The position numbers and the translations under genes are program-made. The notes beneath the pieces are model-generated. The model saw nothing but the letters and a program-made list of their open reading frames with translations. It was not told where the DNA came from and made no database searches. From Mesostigma viride (taxonomy: Eukaryota > Streptophyta > Mesostigmatophyceae > Mesostigmatales > Mesostigmataceae): a stretch of DNA of 64,000 bases. Below are positions 33,460-46,667 of the stretch, one piece after another. Where the stretch lies: contig RPFO01000082.1 of assembly GCA_009746045.1 (NCBI GenBank), forward strand, positions 1,008,677 through 1,072,676, in the 5' to 3' direction. Every line of letters begins with the position of its first letter. Within the stretch, counting starts at the first letter, position 1.

Positions 33460-36400
33460 GTACACACACCGCGCACGCTTGGGGCAGCTGCACTCACATG
33501 TACACACACCGCACACGCAAGGGCCGGCTGCACACACACGTACATCCACCGCGCACGCAAGGGGCAACTGCACACACACGTACATACACCGCGCACGCAA
33601 GGGGCGGCTGCACACACACGTACATACACCGCGCACGCAAGGGGCAACTGCACACACATGTACATACACCGCGCAACCACGGGGCGGCTGCACACACACG
33701 TACATACACCGCGCACGCAAGGGGCGGCTGCACACATACGTACCTACACCGCGCACGCAAGGGGCGACTGCACACCCATGTACATCCACCGCGCACGCAA
33801 GGGCCGGCTGCACACACACGTACACACACCATGCACGCAAGGGCCGGCTGCACACACACGTACATCCACCGCGCACGCAAGGGGCGGCTGCACACACACG
33901 TACACACACCGCGCACGCAAGGGGCAACTGCACACACATGTACACACACCGCGCACGCTTGGGGCGGCTGCACACACACGTACCTACACCGCGCACGCAA
34001 GGGCCGGCTGCACACACACGTACATACACCGCGCACGCAAGGGGCAACTGCACACACATGTACATACACCGCGCAACCACGGGGCGGCTGCACACACACG
34101 TACATACACCGCGCACGCTTGGGGCAGCTGCACTCACATGTACACACACCGCGCACGCAAGGGGCGACTGCACACACATGTACATCCACCGCGCACGCAA
34201 GGGCCGGCTGCACACACACGTACACACACCATGCACGCAAGGGCCGGCTGCACACACACGTACATCCACCGCGCACGCAAGGGCCGGCTGCACACACACG
34301 TACATACACCGCGCACGCAAGGGGCAACTGCACACACATGTACACACACCGCGCACGCAAGGGGCAACTGCACACACACGTACACACACCGCGCACGCTT
34401 GGGGCGGCTGCACACACACGTACATACACCGCGCACGCAAGGGGCGGCTGCACACACACGTACATCCACCGCGCACGCAAGGGGCAACTGCACACACATG
34501 TACACACACCGCGCACGCTTGGGGCAGCTGCACTCACATGTACACACACCGCGCACGCAAGGGGCGGCTGCACACACACGTACATCCACCGCGCACGCAA
34601 GGGGCAACTGCACACACACGTACATCCACCGCGCACGCAAGGGGCGGCTGCACACACACGTACACACACCGCGCACGCAAGGGGCAACTGCACACACATG
34701 TACACACACCGCGCACGCTTGGGGCGGCTGCACACACACGTACCTACACCGCGCACGCAAGGGGCGGCTGCACACACACGTACATACACCGCGCACGCAA
34801 GGGGCAACTGCACACACATGTACATACACCGCGCACGCAAGGGGCAACTGCACACACATGTACACACACCGCGCACGCAAGGGGCAACTGCACACACACG
34901 TACACACACCGCGCACGCTTGGGGCGGCTGCACACACACGTACCTACACCGCGCACGCAAGGGGCGGCTGCACACACACGTACATCCACCGCGCACGCAA
35001 GGGGCAACTGCACACACATGTACACACACCGCGCACGCTTGGGGCAGCTGCACTCACATGTACACACACCGCGCACGCAAGGGCCGGCTGCACACACACG
35101 AAAAACCACCGCGCACGCAAGGGGCAACTGCACACACACGTACATCCACCGCGCACGCAAGGGGCGGCTGCACACACACGTACACACACCGCGCACGCAA
35201 GGGGCAACTGCACACACATGTACACACACCGCGCACGCTTGGGGCGGCTGCACACACACGTACCTACACCGCGCACGCAAGGGGCGGCTGCACACACACG
35301 TACATACACCGCGCACGCAAGGGGCAACTGCACACACATGTACATACACCGCGCAACCACGGGGCGGCTGCACACACACGTACATACACCGCGCACGCAA
35401 GGGGCAACTGCACACACATGTACACACACCGCGCACGCTTGGGGCGGCTGCACACACACGTACCTACACCGCGCACGCAAGGGGCGGCTGCACACACACG
35501 TACATCCACCGCGCACGCAAGGGGCAACTGCACACACATGTACACACACCGCGCACGCTTGGGGCAGCTGCACTCACATGTACACACACCGCGCACGCAA
35601 GGGCCGGCTGCACACACACGAAAAACCACCGCGCACGCAAGGGGCAACTGCACACACACGTACATCCACCGCGCACGCAAGGGGCGGCTGCACACACACG
35701 TACACACACCGCGCACGCAAGGGGCAACTGCACACACATGTACACACACCGCGACCGCTTGGGGCGGCTGCACACACACGTACCTACACCGCGCACGCAA
35801 GGGGCGGCTGCACACACACGTACATACACCGCGCACGCAAGGGGCAACTGCACACACATGTACATACACCGCGCAACCACGGGGCGGCTGCACACACACG
35901 TACATACACCGCGCACGCAAGGGGCAACTGCACACACATGTACACACACCGCGCACGCTTGGGGCGGCTGCACACACACGTACATACACTGCGCACGCAA
36001 GGGGCGGCTGCACACACACGTACATACACCGCGCACGCAAGGGGCAACTGCACACACATGTACATACACCGCGCAACCACGGGGCGGCTGCACACACACG
36101 TACACACACCGCGCACGCAAGGGGCAGCTGCACACACACGTACATACACCATGCACGCAAGGGGCTGCACACACACTTACACACACCTTGCACGCAAGGG
36201 CCGGCATGCACACACACTGGCATACACCGCGCACGCAAGGGGCGGCTGCACACACGTACATACACCGCGCACGCAAGGGGCGAGTGCACACACACGTACA
36301 CACACCGCGCACGCAATTAAGGGACGGCTGCACACACACGTACATACACCGCGCACGCAAGGGGCAACGGCACTCACATGTACATACACCATGCACGCAA

Positions 36401-36495
36401 GGGGCGGCTGCACACACACGTACACACACCATGCACGCAAGGAGCGACTTCACGCACAGGTACACACACCATGCACGCAAGGTTCGGCTGCACAC
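33460..36495. repeat. 40-bp satellite, array C (about 76 units)
   Basis: Continues the satellite after repeat X. Its right part again contains the irregular block (about 36120-36490). Broken by a solo LTR after GGTTCGGCTGCACAC. Confidence 0.95.
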
Positions 36496-37213
36496 TGTTA
36501 AATTACGGAAGAGGAGGAAAGATCTTTGAGCCGTTTCGACCTCAATATATATTGTATTAATGATTAAATTGCGTAGTGACAAAAGACATGGCCAACAAGG
36601 CCTTCCCAACAAGGGAATCGACCCAACAAGGGTGACGACTCCGACCAACAAGGTCTTTCCAACAAGGAATTCCCAACAAGGGTGTGAGTTGGACCAACAA
36701 GGTGACTTTCATTAGAAAATAGATTACGTTTTTATATCTTGTGTCGACCAAGGCATTGATGCTGAAAAGATGCCGATAAGATGAACTAGATGCCGATAAG
36801 GTGTCTCGAATGTTCTAGAGCATCATCGAGAAGATAAGGTTCAGGAATATTCGATAAAGGTGCCGACACCCTGATGAGTGTCTACATGTTCGAGCTGTAC
36901 TGTCGTTCGGCACAACCTTTTTATATGATAACTGTCGACTAAACAAATTCGTCACAAATTCTACATAGCATCGTCAAAACATTGCAAATATTTAGAAACA
37001 ATTCCGGTGAACAGTTAGCTGATCTAATTGCAAAGGGTAACACTCGGTTCCCTGGCTACCAACGATCAGGTTCTTGACCAAAAGTACGTCAAATGTCATC
37101 CTAATTGCTAAAGTGACAAATAAATGCCACCCGCTACCAACGGATGAAAAAGTATTGTAGTCCAGAAGTAAAAAAGTTGTCACACGTGGCAAACAGTGCC
37201 AGATTTTCTGACA
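36496..37213. repeat. solo LTR (718 bp) in the satellite
   Basis: Starts TGTTAAATT, ends TTCTGACA, flanked by CACAC (36491-36495 and 37214-37218). Removing it and one CACAC restores the satellite unit seen at 8931-8970. No coding capacity. It includes about eight imperfect AACAAGG motifs (36590-36705) and repeated GATGCCGATAAG. It resembles neither A, B nor C LTRs. Confidence 0.75.
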
Positions 37214-38974
37214 CACACACATGTACATCCACCGCGCACGCAAGGGGCGGCTGCACACACATGTACATACACCATGCACGCAAGGGGCGGCTGCACACAC
37301 CTGTACATCCACCGCGCACGCAAGGGGCGAGTGCACACACACGTACACACACCGCGCACGCAAGGGGCGGCTGCACACACACGTACACACACCATGCACG
37401 CAATTGCCGGCATGCACACACACGTACATCCACCGCGCACGCAAGGGGCAACTGCACACACATGTACACACACCGCGCACGCTTGGGGCAGCTGCACTCA
37501 CATGTACACACACCGCGCACGCAAGGGCCGGCTGCACACACACGTACATACACCGCGCACGCAAGGGGCAACTGCACACACATGTACACACACCGCGCAC
37601 GCAAGGGGCAACTGCACACACACGTACACACACCGCGCACGCTTGGGGCGGCTGCACACACACGTACCTACACCGCGCACGCGAGGGGCGGCTGCACACA
37701 CACGTACATCCACCGCGCACGCAAGGGGCAACTGCACACACATGTACACACACCGCGCACGCTTGGGGCAGCTGCACTCACATGTACACACACCGCACAC
37801 GCAAGGGCCGGCTGCACACACACGTACATCCACCGCGCACGCAAGGGGCAACTGCACACACACGTACATACACCGCGCACGCAAGGGGCGGCTGCACACA
37901 CACGTACACACACCGCGCACGCAAGGGGCAACTGCACACACATGTACACACACCGCGCACGCTTGGGGCGGCTGCACACACACGTACCTACACCGCGCAC
38001 GCAAGGGGCGGCTGCACACACACGTACATACACCGCGCACGCAAGGGGCAACTGCACACACATGTACATACACCGCGCAACCACGGGGCGGCTGCACACA
38101 CACGTACATACACCGCGCACGCTTGGGGCAGCTGCACTCACATGTACACACACCGCGCACGCTTGGGGCGGCTGCACACACACGTACCTACACCGCGCAC
38201 GCAAGGGGCGGCTGCACACACACGTACATACACCGCGCACGCAAGGGGCAACTGCACACACATGTACATACACCGCGCAACCACGGGGCGGCTGCACACA
38301 CACGTACATACACCGCGCACGCAAGGGGCGGCTGCACACATACGTACCTACACCGCGCACGCAAGGGGCGACTGCACACCCATGTACATCCACCGCGCAC
38401 GCAAGGGCCGGCTGCACACACACGTACACACACCATGCACGCAAGGGCCGGCTGCACACACACGTACATACACCGCGCACGCAAGGGGCGGCTGCACACA
38501 CACGTACACACACCGCGCACGCAAGGGGCAGCTGCACACACACGTACATACACCATGCACGCAAGGGGCTGCACACACACTTACACACACCTTGCACGCA
38601 AGGGCCGGCATGCACACACACTGCATGGCATACACCGCCCACGCAAGGGGCGGCTGCACACACGTACATACACCGCGCACGCAAGGGGCGGCTGCACACA
38701 CACGTACATACACCGCGCACGCAATTAAGGGGAAACTGTCCACACATGGACATACACTGCGCACGGAAGGGGCGGCTGCATTAACACGTACATACACCGC
38801 GCACGCAAGGGGCGGCTGCACACACACGTACATACACCATGCACGCAAGGGGCGGCTGCACACACATGTACATCCACCGCGCACGCAAGGGGCGAGTGCA
38901 CACACACGTACACACACCGCGCACGCAAGGGGCGGCTGCACACACACGTACACACACCATGCACGCAATTGCCG
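37214..38974. repeat. 40-bp satellite, array D (about 44 units)
   Basis: Same units. It ends at CAATTGCCG, where the giant TIR unit is inserted; the intact target CAATTGCCGGCATGC is present at 37402-37416. Confidence 0.95.
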
Positions 38975-39030
38975 CACTATACTTTTCGTCCGAGGGTGGT
39001 AAAAAGCATCCGAGGCGTAAATTACGAGGT
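38975..39030 (+). repeat. left TIR of the giant unit
   Basis: 56 bp, perfect inverted match to 59143-59198. Begins CACTA, the hallmark end of the CACTA superfamily. Confidence 0.9.
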
Positions 39031-39694
39031 CTTATCTTACTACCTAGATCCGAGGCGTGAGATCCAACGCCGTAATCATTACTACGTAGGATGATTGGTA
39101 GTAATTTTACTAGCCGTAAGTAAGAGTAACGTTACGACTGCACATCTTTGGTAGTACATTACCGACAGAGTAAATTACCGCGACGGGTCTTGGTTGGTAA
39201 TCTACCACCTGTAGATTAGGTGCCAGTGATCCGATGCTGTAAGATACGTTTCAGTAAGCTACTTCGGGGATCTTTGCCTGTACACGGCCAGATGGATAAT
39301 TATATTGTAATGGAGAAGTGGGAGAACGTGCGTGTCTATTAGCAAATGCAGCGAAATATAAAAATGTAGTTATCAGCCTTTTTCGCCTATTCAGCAGTTG
39401 TCGTTGTCGGCCGTTGTCATTAAGCGGCTATAGATTATGTGTGCTGGGGCCGGTGAAAAGACGCTAGCAAAGTTCGTCTGAATGGCGTCCAATAGAGGGG
39501 ATTTTATTCTTAGTGGATTGTTGGACGAGGAGAAGGCGAGGTTGCTGGCGGAGAATGCGAAAGAGCAGAGGGAAGCAGCGGAAGCCGTGCGTGGAAGATG
39601 AGGTAACGGGATGGAGTGTGGGCCCTGGCTTCTGGTTATGAAATGATGGCGGTTGCAGGCCAGCCGTGCTCGCTGGTAATGGGTGCGTGGTGTT
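39031..39694. other. left subterminal region with possible first exon
   Basis: 39031-39200 holds scattered TTAC/GTAA-rich motifs related to the right subterminal repeats. An ATG at 39482 opens a 38-codon acidic/basic helical frame (LLDEEKARLLAENAKEQREA) to about 39600, with a possible donor GTGCGT. I could not join it in frame to the exons further right. Confidence 0.35.
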
Positions 39695-40440
39695 AGTTAG
39701 GTTAAATAGTGCCGGAACCTTTTGCCGCCTGAGGCAAATCGGTCCGTCACACTATTTTGCCCGGAATAACCACTTCCGAGCACCCAAGTTAATTCGGCCG
39801 AATTAACTTGGGTGCTCGGAAGTGGTTATTCCGGGCAAAATAGTGTGACGGACCGATTTGCCTCAGGCGGCAAAAGGTTCCGGCACTATTTAACCTAACT
39901 AAAACCTGGCCTCGTGGAGGGGGGACGAAGAGCCCGAGACATCCGCCTAGGCCGCTGAGCACGCACCACTAAATGCGCCGGAGCTGCCTCAGTGAGGATT
40001 CGAACCCCTGACCTCCAAGGTGCACGGGTTTTAGTTACGTTAAATAGTGCCGGAACCTTTTGCCGCCTGAGGCAAATCGGTCCGTAACACTATTTTGCCC
40101 GGAATAACCACTTCCGAGCACCCAAGTTCATTCGGCCCCTCACTGAGGCAGCTCCGGCGCATTTAGTGGTGCGTGCTCAGCGGCCTAGGCGGATGTCTCG
40201 GGCTCTTCGTCCCCCCTCCACGAGGCCAGGTTTTAGTTAGGTTAAATAGTGCCGGAACCTTTTGCCGCCTGAGGCAAATCGGTCCGTCACACTATTTTGC
40301 CCGGAATAACCACTTCCGAGCACCCAAGTTAATTCGGCCGAATTAACTTGGGTGCTCGGAAGTGGTTATTCCGGGCAAAATAGTGTGACGGACCGATTTG
40401 CCTCAGGCGGCAAAAGGTTCCGGCACTATTTAACCTAACT
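39695..40440. mobile_element. palindromic AGTT/AACT multimer, copy 2
   Basis: Flanked by GTGTT (39690-39694, 40441-40445). Structure: full 206-bp palindrome (39695-39900), spacer, half palindrome (40033 to about 40135), truncated inverted spacer, full palindrome (40235-40440). Sequences are those of copy 1 at 26548. It is an independent insertion. Confidence 0.85.
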
Positions 40441-40638
40441 GTGTTGAAATCCAAGTTCTGCGCGTATTCTGTTTTTTGGTCAATGATTGAAGGGATGTCG
40501 CCTTGTTTTATTTTTGTGCATCTGCGTCCCGTCGTGACTGCCTCGTCATGGACGCCCAGGGGTAGAAGTTCGAACGAGGGAATGATTTTTCAAACGCCTG
40601 GATATGTTATGATAGTACGAATAAATGGTAATGGGTAG

Positions 40639-41343
40639 AGGCGGCCAAAATTTTGTTGGAAGTGTGCCAACGCCGCACATACGACTTGAACAACCCTAGG
40701 TATCTTAGGAAAAGGAAACACGGATACGTCGGAGTGGAGGAAGAGGAAGACGATGACGATGGTGAAGACGGAGAGGTTTACAATGGAGGCCTTGAGAATG
40801 GGGAGACATTGAATCAGGAGAGCAGGGTAGCGGTGAGTGGCCCGTCATGAATTACATTGTGGTTGCAGTTGTTAGCGAGGCGTGTTGATTGCTTCTTGCC
40901 GCGGGTAATCGCTAGCGCGCATAACCTTCTTTTTTCAACAGGTGTTCTGGTGCATTGACTGCCGCAAAGCAATTAATGGGACTGATTATGTGCCTATCAT
41001 GCCGTTTGGGAATCATACATTGCCAACATTTCGTGTTTAGAAGGCGCGCCTTCAGAAGCATATTCAGCACCGCACGAGCCAGGTGCTGAAGGCGTGCTTG
41101 GAGAGGAAGGGGTATAAAGTGCGCATGACCGCATCGAAGAAGAAGAAGCAGCAGGAATCGGGCAAGACCATGATAACCGAGCCAGGATTGGCTTTCGTGC
41201 ATGCAGTACATGGTGCGGCGCAGGCAGTGAATGCTGCATCGATTGCAGCGGTGCAGCCTGTGGCCATGGCGGTGCAGGGCGCGGGTCCTGAAGTGTGGGC
41301 GTTGGCGAAGCAGATTCACGATGCTGTCATGGCCACGTTGTGA
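40639..41343 (+). CDS. two-exon candidate gene with an in-frame TAG
   Basis: Exon 40639-40832 encodes a basic segment (RRTYDLNNPRYLRKRKHGY) and an acidic run (EEEEDDDDGED). A GTGAGT donor and TTTTTTCAACAG acceptor define a 109-bp intron. The next exon, from 40942, starts VFWCIDCRK and reaches a TAG at 41038-41040. The same frame then stays open to a TGA at 41341-41343, with a basic stretch (KKKKQQ) and an Ala/Val-rich helical end. The upstream exon is not found. The TAG may be the true end, a nonsense mutation or an alternative intron. I know no family for it; two Cys (WCIDC) may bind zinc. Confidence 0.35.
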
Positions 41344-42538
41344 AGCCAAGGAATGGGTGTTGGTTCCAGTCAGGTGCCTCGCCCGGAGGAAGCTTTTCTG
41401 CTGTAAGCAGAGGTGCGGCATCAAGCATTTGCAATCGCCATGAGAGCAGTGGAGATGTCAGCGGCATGAAGCATTTGCAATCGCCATGAGAGCAGTGGAG
41501 ATGTCTGCGGCATTGGGAGATCTGCAGACAATTGCAGGAGGACATTGTGCGGTACGCTTGTAGGGTGTATGCTGTGTTGTTCCGCTCGCTAATGGACATG
41601 TGCCCCTGTAACCTCTTCCAGGCTAGTATCTGCTATCCACCTCTTCAGGCTTGAAAAGTAAATTGCTGTACGGTTCACAATTGGCATGGCTTGACATGCA
41701 CGCGTCCTTGACTGTGGTCTGCATGGGTTTGGGGTTTAGCGGTTTACATCAGACTCTGCTGTGTGTCTGCTTAATCAGCCGACGTGTCACATGGGGACAG
41801 CAACGGCGCTGGGATGCAGCCCGGTGTGAATGCGAGTAAGGTACGCGCTGTCATGCATGGCGGATGGGGCGTGGAAGCCACGACCCACGTTTTTGTGTGT
41901 GCACGGGGGGCTAGGGGGCAAGTCGTTGTGTTGCTGCCATCCATATGGCCATGGATATGCGGGAAGCTTTCCCTGTACCCATACTTAATGATGCATGGAC
42001 TGGTTGTGACAGCCAAGGGTTTAGCTGTCGTGGGTTTGCTGAGTGATCATGGCAGTCTGCTAGGCTGGTGCTAGAACAGCAATAGCGCGGTTACTGCTAT
42101 GTCTTGCCCGTGCTAACTGATGCTGCAGCCATGCGTGGAGCGCGAATCGTCCCGAGAGGAGAAGGAGGAGGCGGGGCCGGTGCACCCATGGGCAGGGCCG
42201 GAGAAGAAGGACGCGGAGCACCCAGTGTGGGAGAAGGAGAAGGCGGGGAAGCACTGAAGCTCCACCCCATGTCAGGCCTCTAGTATAGGTGCCAGTTAAC
42301 TAAACCCATGCACGTGCAGGTTGTAGCTCAGAATGTATTTAAAATCATATGCCCCTTTTCAGGTATATGTGTAACAGTGACTCCCAACGGATATATGTTC
42401 CTAATTTTTAAATTCTTACTGAATAATTGTTGTCTTTATGAACCCATGAAGAGCAAAGCCCGGTGGGGAGTACATGTAACGCATTACCACGAGAAGGGGT
42501 CCCCACACCGCATTTCTTCGCTCTCTGTTCCTATGCAG
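41344..42538. other. region with weak exon-like stretches
   Basis: A direct duplication of about 46 bp (GCATTTGCAATCGCCATGAG at about 41426 and 41472). A possible exon after TGCTGCAG at 42128 encodes a Glu/Lys-rich stretch to 42254. Nothing I can assign. Confidence 0.3.
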
Positions 42539-42658
42539 AACAAGAAGAGGTGGAAGACCAATGTCCCGGCTCACACGCCAGCCCATGTGGGTAAGCCCCC
42601 TCCCCCAAAGCGGAAGGGGCGCTTTGGGGAGAAGTGTAGTGAGGATTTTGTAGACTAG
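42539..42658 (+). CDS. possible terminal exon, 40 codons
   Basis: Follows a good acceptor (CTGTTCCTATGCAG) and reads NKKRWKTNVPAHTPAH, then PPPPKRKGRFGEKCSEDFVD to TAG. Basic, Pro-rich tail, nuclear-signal-like. It could be the last exon of the gene around 40639, but the link is not shown. Confidence 0.25.
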   Translation, partial: NKKRWKTNVPAHTPAHVGKPPPPKRKGRFGEKCSEDFVD

Positions 42659-42894
42659 ATAGCACTAACTTACTTACACCAGACCTGGCAATAAACAAGC
42701 ATTGATGGGATGGACCCAGCGATACATAATGGGCGTGCATGCGTAAAAAATATACACTATGCATGGCCCAATGGGCATGCATTCAAATAATTACAAATGA
42801 AGGCCGCCATGAGAGCACTGAAGCTAAACCAGACCGGGCCACAATTAACCCTCCAGCACCAAAGTTCCACTGCATCATGTAAGACAAGCCTGAC

Positions 42895-44144
42895 ATCCAT
42901 CCATCCATCCATCCATCCATCCATCCATCCATCCATCCATCCATCCATCCATCCATCCATCCATCCATCCATCCATCCATCCATCCATCCATCCATCCAT
43001 CCATCCATCCATCCATCCATCCATCCATCCATCCATCCATCCATCCATCCATCCATCCATCCATCCATCCATCCATCCATCCATCCATCCATCCATCCAT
43101 CCATCCATCCATCCATCCATCCATCCATCCATCCATCCATCCATCCATCCATCCATCCATCCATCCATCCATCCATCCATCCATCCATCCATCCATCCAT
43201 CCATCCATCCATCCATCCATCCATCCATCCATCCATCCATCCATCCATCCATCCATCCATCCATCCATCCATCCATCCATCCATCCATCCATCCATCCAT
43301 CCATCCATCCATCCATCCATCCATCCATCCATCCATCCATCCATCCATCCATCCATCCATCCATCCATCCATCCATCCATCCATCCATCCATCCATCCAT
43401 CCATCCATCCATCCATCCATCCATCCATCCATCCATCCATCCATCCATCCATCCATCCATCCATCCATCCATCCATCCATCCATCCATCCATCCATCCAT
43501 CCATCCATCCATCCATCCATCCATCCATCCATCCATCCATCCATCCATCCATCCATCCATCCATCCATCCATCCATCCATCCATCCATCCATCCATCCAT
43601 CCATCCATCCATCCATCCATCCATCCATCCATCCATCCATCCATCCATCCATCCATCCATCCATCCATCCATCCATCCATCCATCCATCCATCCATCCAT
43701 CCATCCATCCATCCATCCATCCATCCATCCATCCATCCATCCATCCATCCATCCATCCATCCATCCATCCATCCATCCATCCATCCATCCATCCATCCAT
43801 CCATCCATCCATCCATCCATCCATCCATCCATCCATCCATCCATCCATCCATCCATCCATCCATCCATCCATCCATCCATCCATCCATCCATCCATCCAT
43901 CCATCCATCCATCCATCCATCCATCCATCCATCCATCCATCCATCCATCCATCCATCCATCCATCCATCCATCCATCCATCCATCCATCCATCCATCCAT
44001 CCATCCATCCATCCATCCATCCATCCATCCATCCATCCATCCATCCATCCATCCATCCATCCATCCATCCATCCATCCATCCATCCATCCATCCATCCAT
44101 CCATCCATCCATCCATCCATCCATCCATCCATCCATCCATCCAT
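42895..44144. repeat. perfect (ATCC)n tetranucleotide tract, 1250 bp
   Basis: About 312 uninterrupted ATCC units with no variant that I can find. All forward frames read Pro-Ser-Ile-His and all reverse frames Trp-Met-Asp-Gly repeats, which is trivial for a 4-bp repeat. Confidence 0.98.
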
Positions 44145-45631
44145 TGATCGGGGTATAGTCCTAGTACAGCCATGCTACGTCCTGGCTATGATGAGATTAC
44201 TTGCCCACGCTCCTAGTGTTATGCCATGCTCACATGGGTCTTATTGCACCCACAGATTGCCGGATCGTTGGCGTGTCCCTTTAGCTAGCGTTCCCGAATG
44301 CAGCTGTGGCATGCCTTAGGCATGAAGGAGACTGGGGGTCTCTGCCCTTTCTCCTGTTGTCCACACACAGGGATTAAAAGCACTTCGGTGCTCCGTGACT
44401 CCCCAACAGGAGCACGTGTTTAATTAATTAATTAAATTAATTAATTAATCGGGGTTAGCTAATGCTCCTTGACTCCCTAATGGGGGCATGAGTTTAATAA
44501 ATGAATTAAGTAGTTAGTTAATTAATCAGGTTGATTCAGATGAGGTCTGTGCTGGTTCCTTGTGGACTGGCCAGCCAGGGAGATATCTTCTTACATGGTC
44601 AGGCCCTTGCCGACCATGTAAGAACCTGTTAGGCGACGCAGTGGCCAACATTGGACATACCGCCATATGTTTGTCTCCGCGGTATGATTTTAGCTGACAT
44701 GCAGAGCACAGACACTGTTGGCGTCATCCGCTCAACCCCTCTTATTCAGACATGGGACCTCGGATGTGTAGGATTAGTAGCGTTGCCCAGGCGGACATTG
44801 TCAAAGACTACGACCCCCCAGTTGTGGGTCCTAGGAAATTTAACAAGCATGATTGTCTCCTTGTTGATAGGCATTAATTAATCCTTGATGATAGGCATTG
44901 CTTGCGTGCAAGATTAGCTCGAGGCCCATATTTTAGACTACTAGCTGAGCTGTGGACATACATGTTGTTATTGACGTCTTGACGGATATTGACGTCTTGG
45001 GGTGACTTCCACTATATCTTCTTTGGGGAATTCAGAGATCCCGGTCCCCCAACATGGACATGAGACTAATTAAAATCAATTAATCAATGTCATGAATAGA
45101 GCGCGTTCATGACGTTCAGTCATGAACAGAGCCCTAACCTTAAACACATAAGAAAACAATTATGGCGGGCCATGTGACTTGGAATGTAAGAAGCTTAGCC
45201 CCCAAACATATTGTTGTCTCACGTAATGAATCACTTGCTGATCAACAAATCGATGGTTATCTCATAGGCACAATGTACCTCTGACCATCATTGCTGGCCC
45301 ATGCATGCATGCACCAATGGCAGCCTACATGACACATACATCGCTTATTTGCCATGTAAAAAATGCGACAAAGTGTCCATATAGGTACTCATAGATTAGC
45401 ACAAATTCCTTAGCACGATGTGGACAACTTTACTTAACGGTGAAAGCCTGTCTCGCCCTTATTGCCTTGAGGGTTCCCGGCGATAGGTCCTGTCTGTTGG
45501 TCGACATTTTTCTTTTGCAGCTGGCCATCGTCGGTAGGTATGAATGATCTCGATGCTAGCAATTACGATGATGATACCCGAGGTAGTCTATACCTGGGAT
45601 CGAGAGCTTCTTCTTGTATGGCAATGCCGGC
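44145..45631. other. non-coding, with half of a diverged repeat pair
   Basis: No gene recognised. 44250-44450 (CAGCTGTGGCATGCCTTAGG ... TTAATTAATTAA) has a diverged relative at 47980-48160. TTAATTAA runs occur at 44420-44530. Confidence 0.5.
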
Positions 45632-46150
45632 AGGGCGATGACGGTGACGGCCGTCACCGTCATCGCTCTCGACGGGCGTGATGAAAAGTACCTGGTTGAT
45701 AGGCGGCAGCTATTCACAATATAGGCCGTTTTTTATTACTCCGAATAAAGAGTTAAGAGGTTGGCCCTCGGCAGGGCGATGACGGGGCGCTGACGGGGCG
45801 ATGACGGGGCGATGACGGGGCGTTCACGCGCGTGATTAATAGAACCTGTTTGATAGGCAGCGGCTATTGGTAATATACTTTGTTGATTAAGAGAAGAGTT
45901 TAGATGTTGGCCCGTCGAGGGCGATGACGGTGACGAGCGTCACCGTCATCGCCCTCGACGGGCGTGATGAAAAGCCCATGTTTTATATGCGGTAGCTATT
46001 GGTAGTCCGTAGTATATAGGTCGTTGACTATCACTCCGAATAAAGAGTTAACAGGTTAAGGCCCTCGGCCGGGCGATGACGGGGCGATGACGGGGCGTTG
46101 ACGCTCGTGATGAATAGGACCTGTTTGATAGGCGGCGGCTATTGCTAATA
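45632..46150. repeat. tandem GGGCGATGACGG repeats with palindromic cores
   Basis: About four diverged units of 130-150 bp. Two contain a strong palindrome built on GATGACGGTGACG and CGTCACCGTCATC (45635-45675, 45926-45962). Each unit also carries GCGGC(T)ATT, TATAGG and CCGAATAAAGAGTTAA motifs. No coding signal. Confidence 0.6.
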
Positions 46151-46165
46151 TATAGGTCGGATATT

Positions 46166-46457
46166 TGTGTACCACCCCCCTCCTTCCCGCGGCAGGTACG
46201 CAGCGACCCGCTGTTGTCCTGGCTGCAATTGTGTATCACTTGTACGGTATTTGTGTATCACTTGTACGGTATTTGTGTATCACTTGTCCTCCTTCCCGCG
46301 GCAGGTACGCAGCGACCCGCTGTTGTCCTGGCTGCAATTGTGTATCACTTGTACGGTATTTGTGTATCACTTGTACGGTATTTGTGTATCACTTGTCCTC
46401 CTTCCCACGGCAGGTACGCAGCGACCCGCTGTTGTCCTGGCTGCAATTGTGTATCAC
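46166..46457. repeat. 109-bp minisatellite M, left block
   Basis: Units combine GTACGGTATTTGTGTATCAC, once or twice, with CTCCTTCCCGCGGCAGG ... CTGGCTGCAATTG. The same repeat is at 55090-55400, on the other side of the inner TIR unit, so that unit split one array. Confidence 0.85.
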
Positions 46458-46667
46458 GGAAGCGCATAATTTGGCTCTGATGACACAAACTCTAGTGCGG
46501 GGGTGAGTGCGGGGTTCCGGGACACCACCGCACTAAGTCCGACGCGCCTGCCCAGGCCACGCCGCGCCGGACCGGCACACGAGTTACGCGGGAAAAAAGG
46601 GCCTGCCGCGCCAATTACTGTAGGACTTGGCTAATTTCTTTGTTGACTACAAGCGCAGTCAAGGATG
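46458..46667 (+). repeat. left 210-bp TIR of the inner unit
   Basis: Inverted copy of 54872-55081. GC-rich middle, ends CAGTCAAGGATG on the inner side. Confidence 0.85.

Noticed and set aside
42757-44173. Long frames of Met-Asp-Gly-Trp and Pro-Ser-Ile-His repeats
   Set aside because: Trivial translation of a perfect tetranucleotide repeat, open in all frames.
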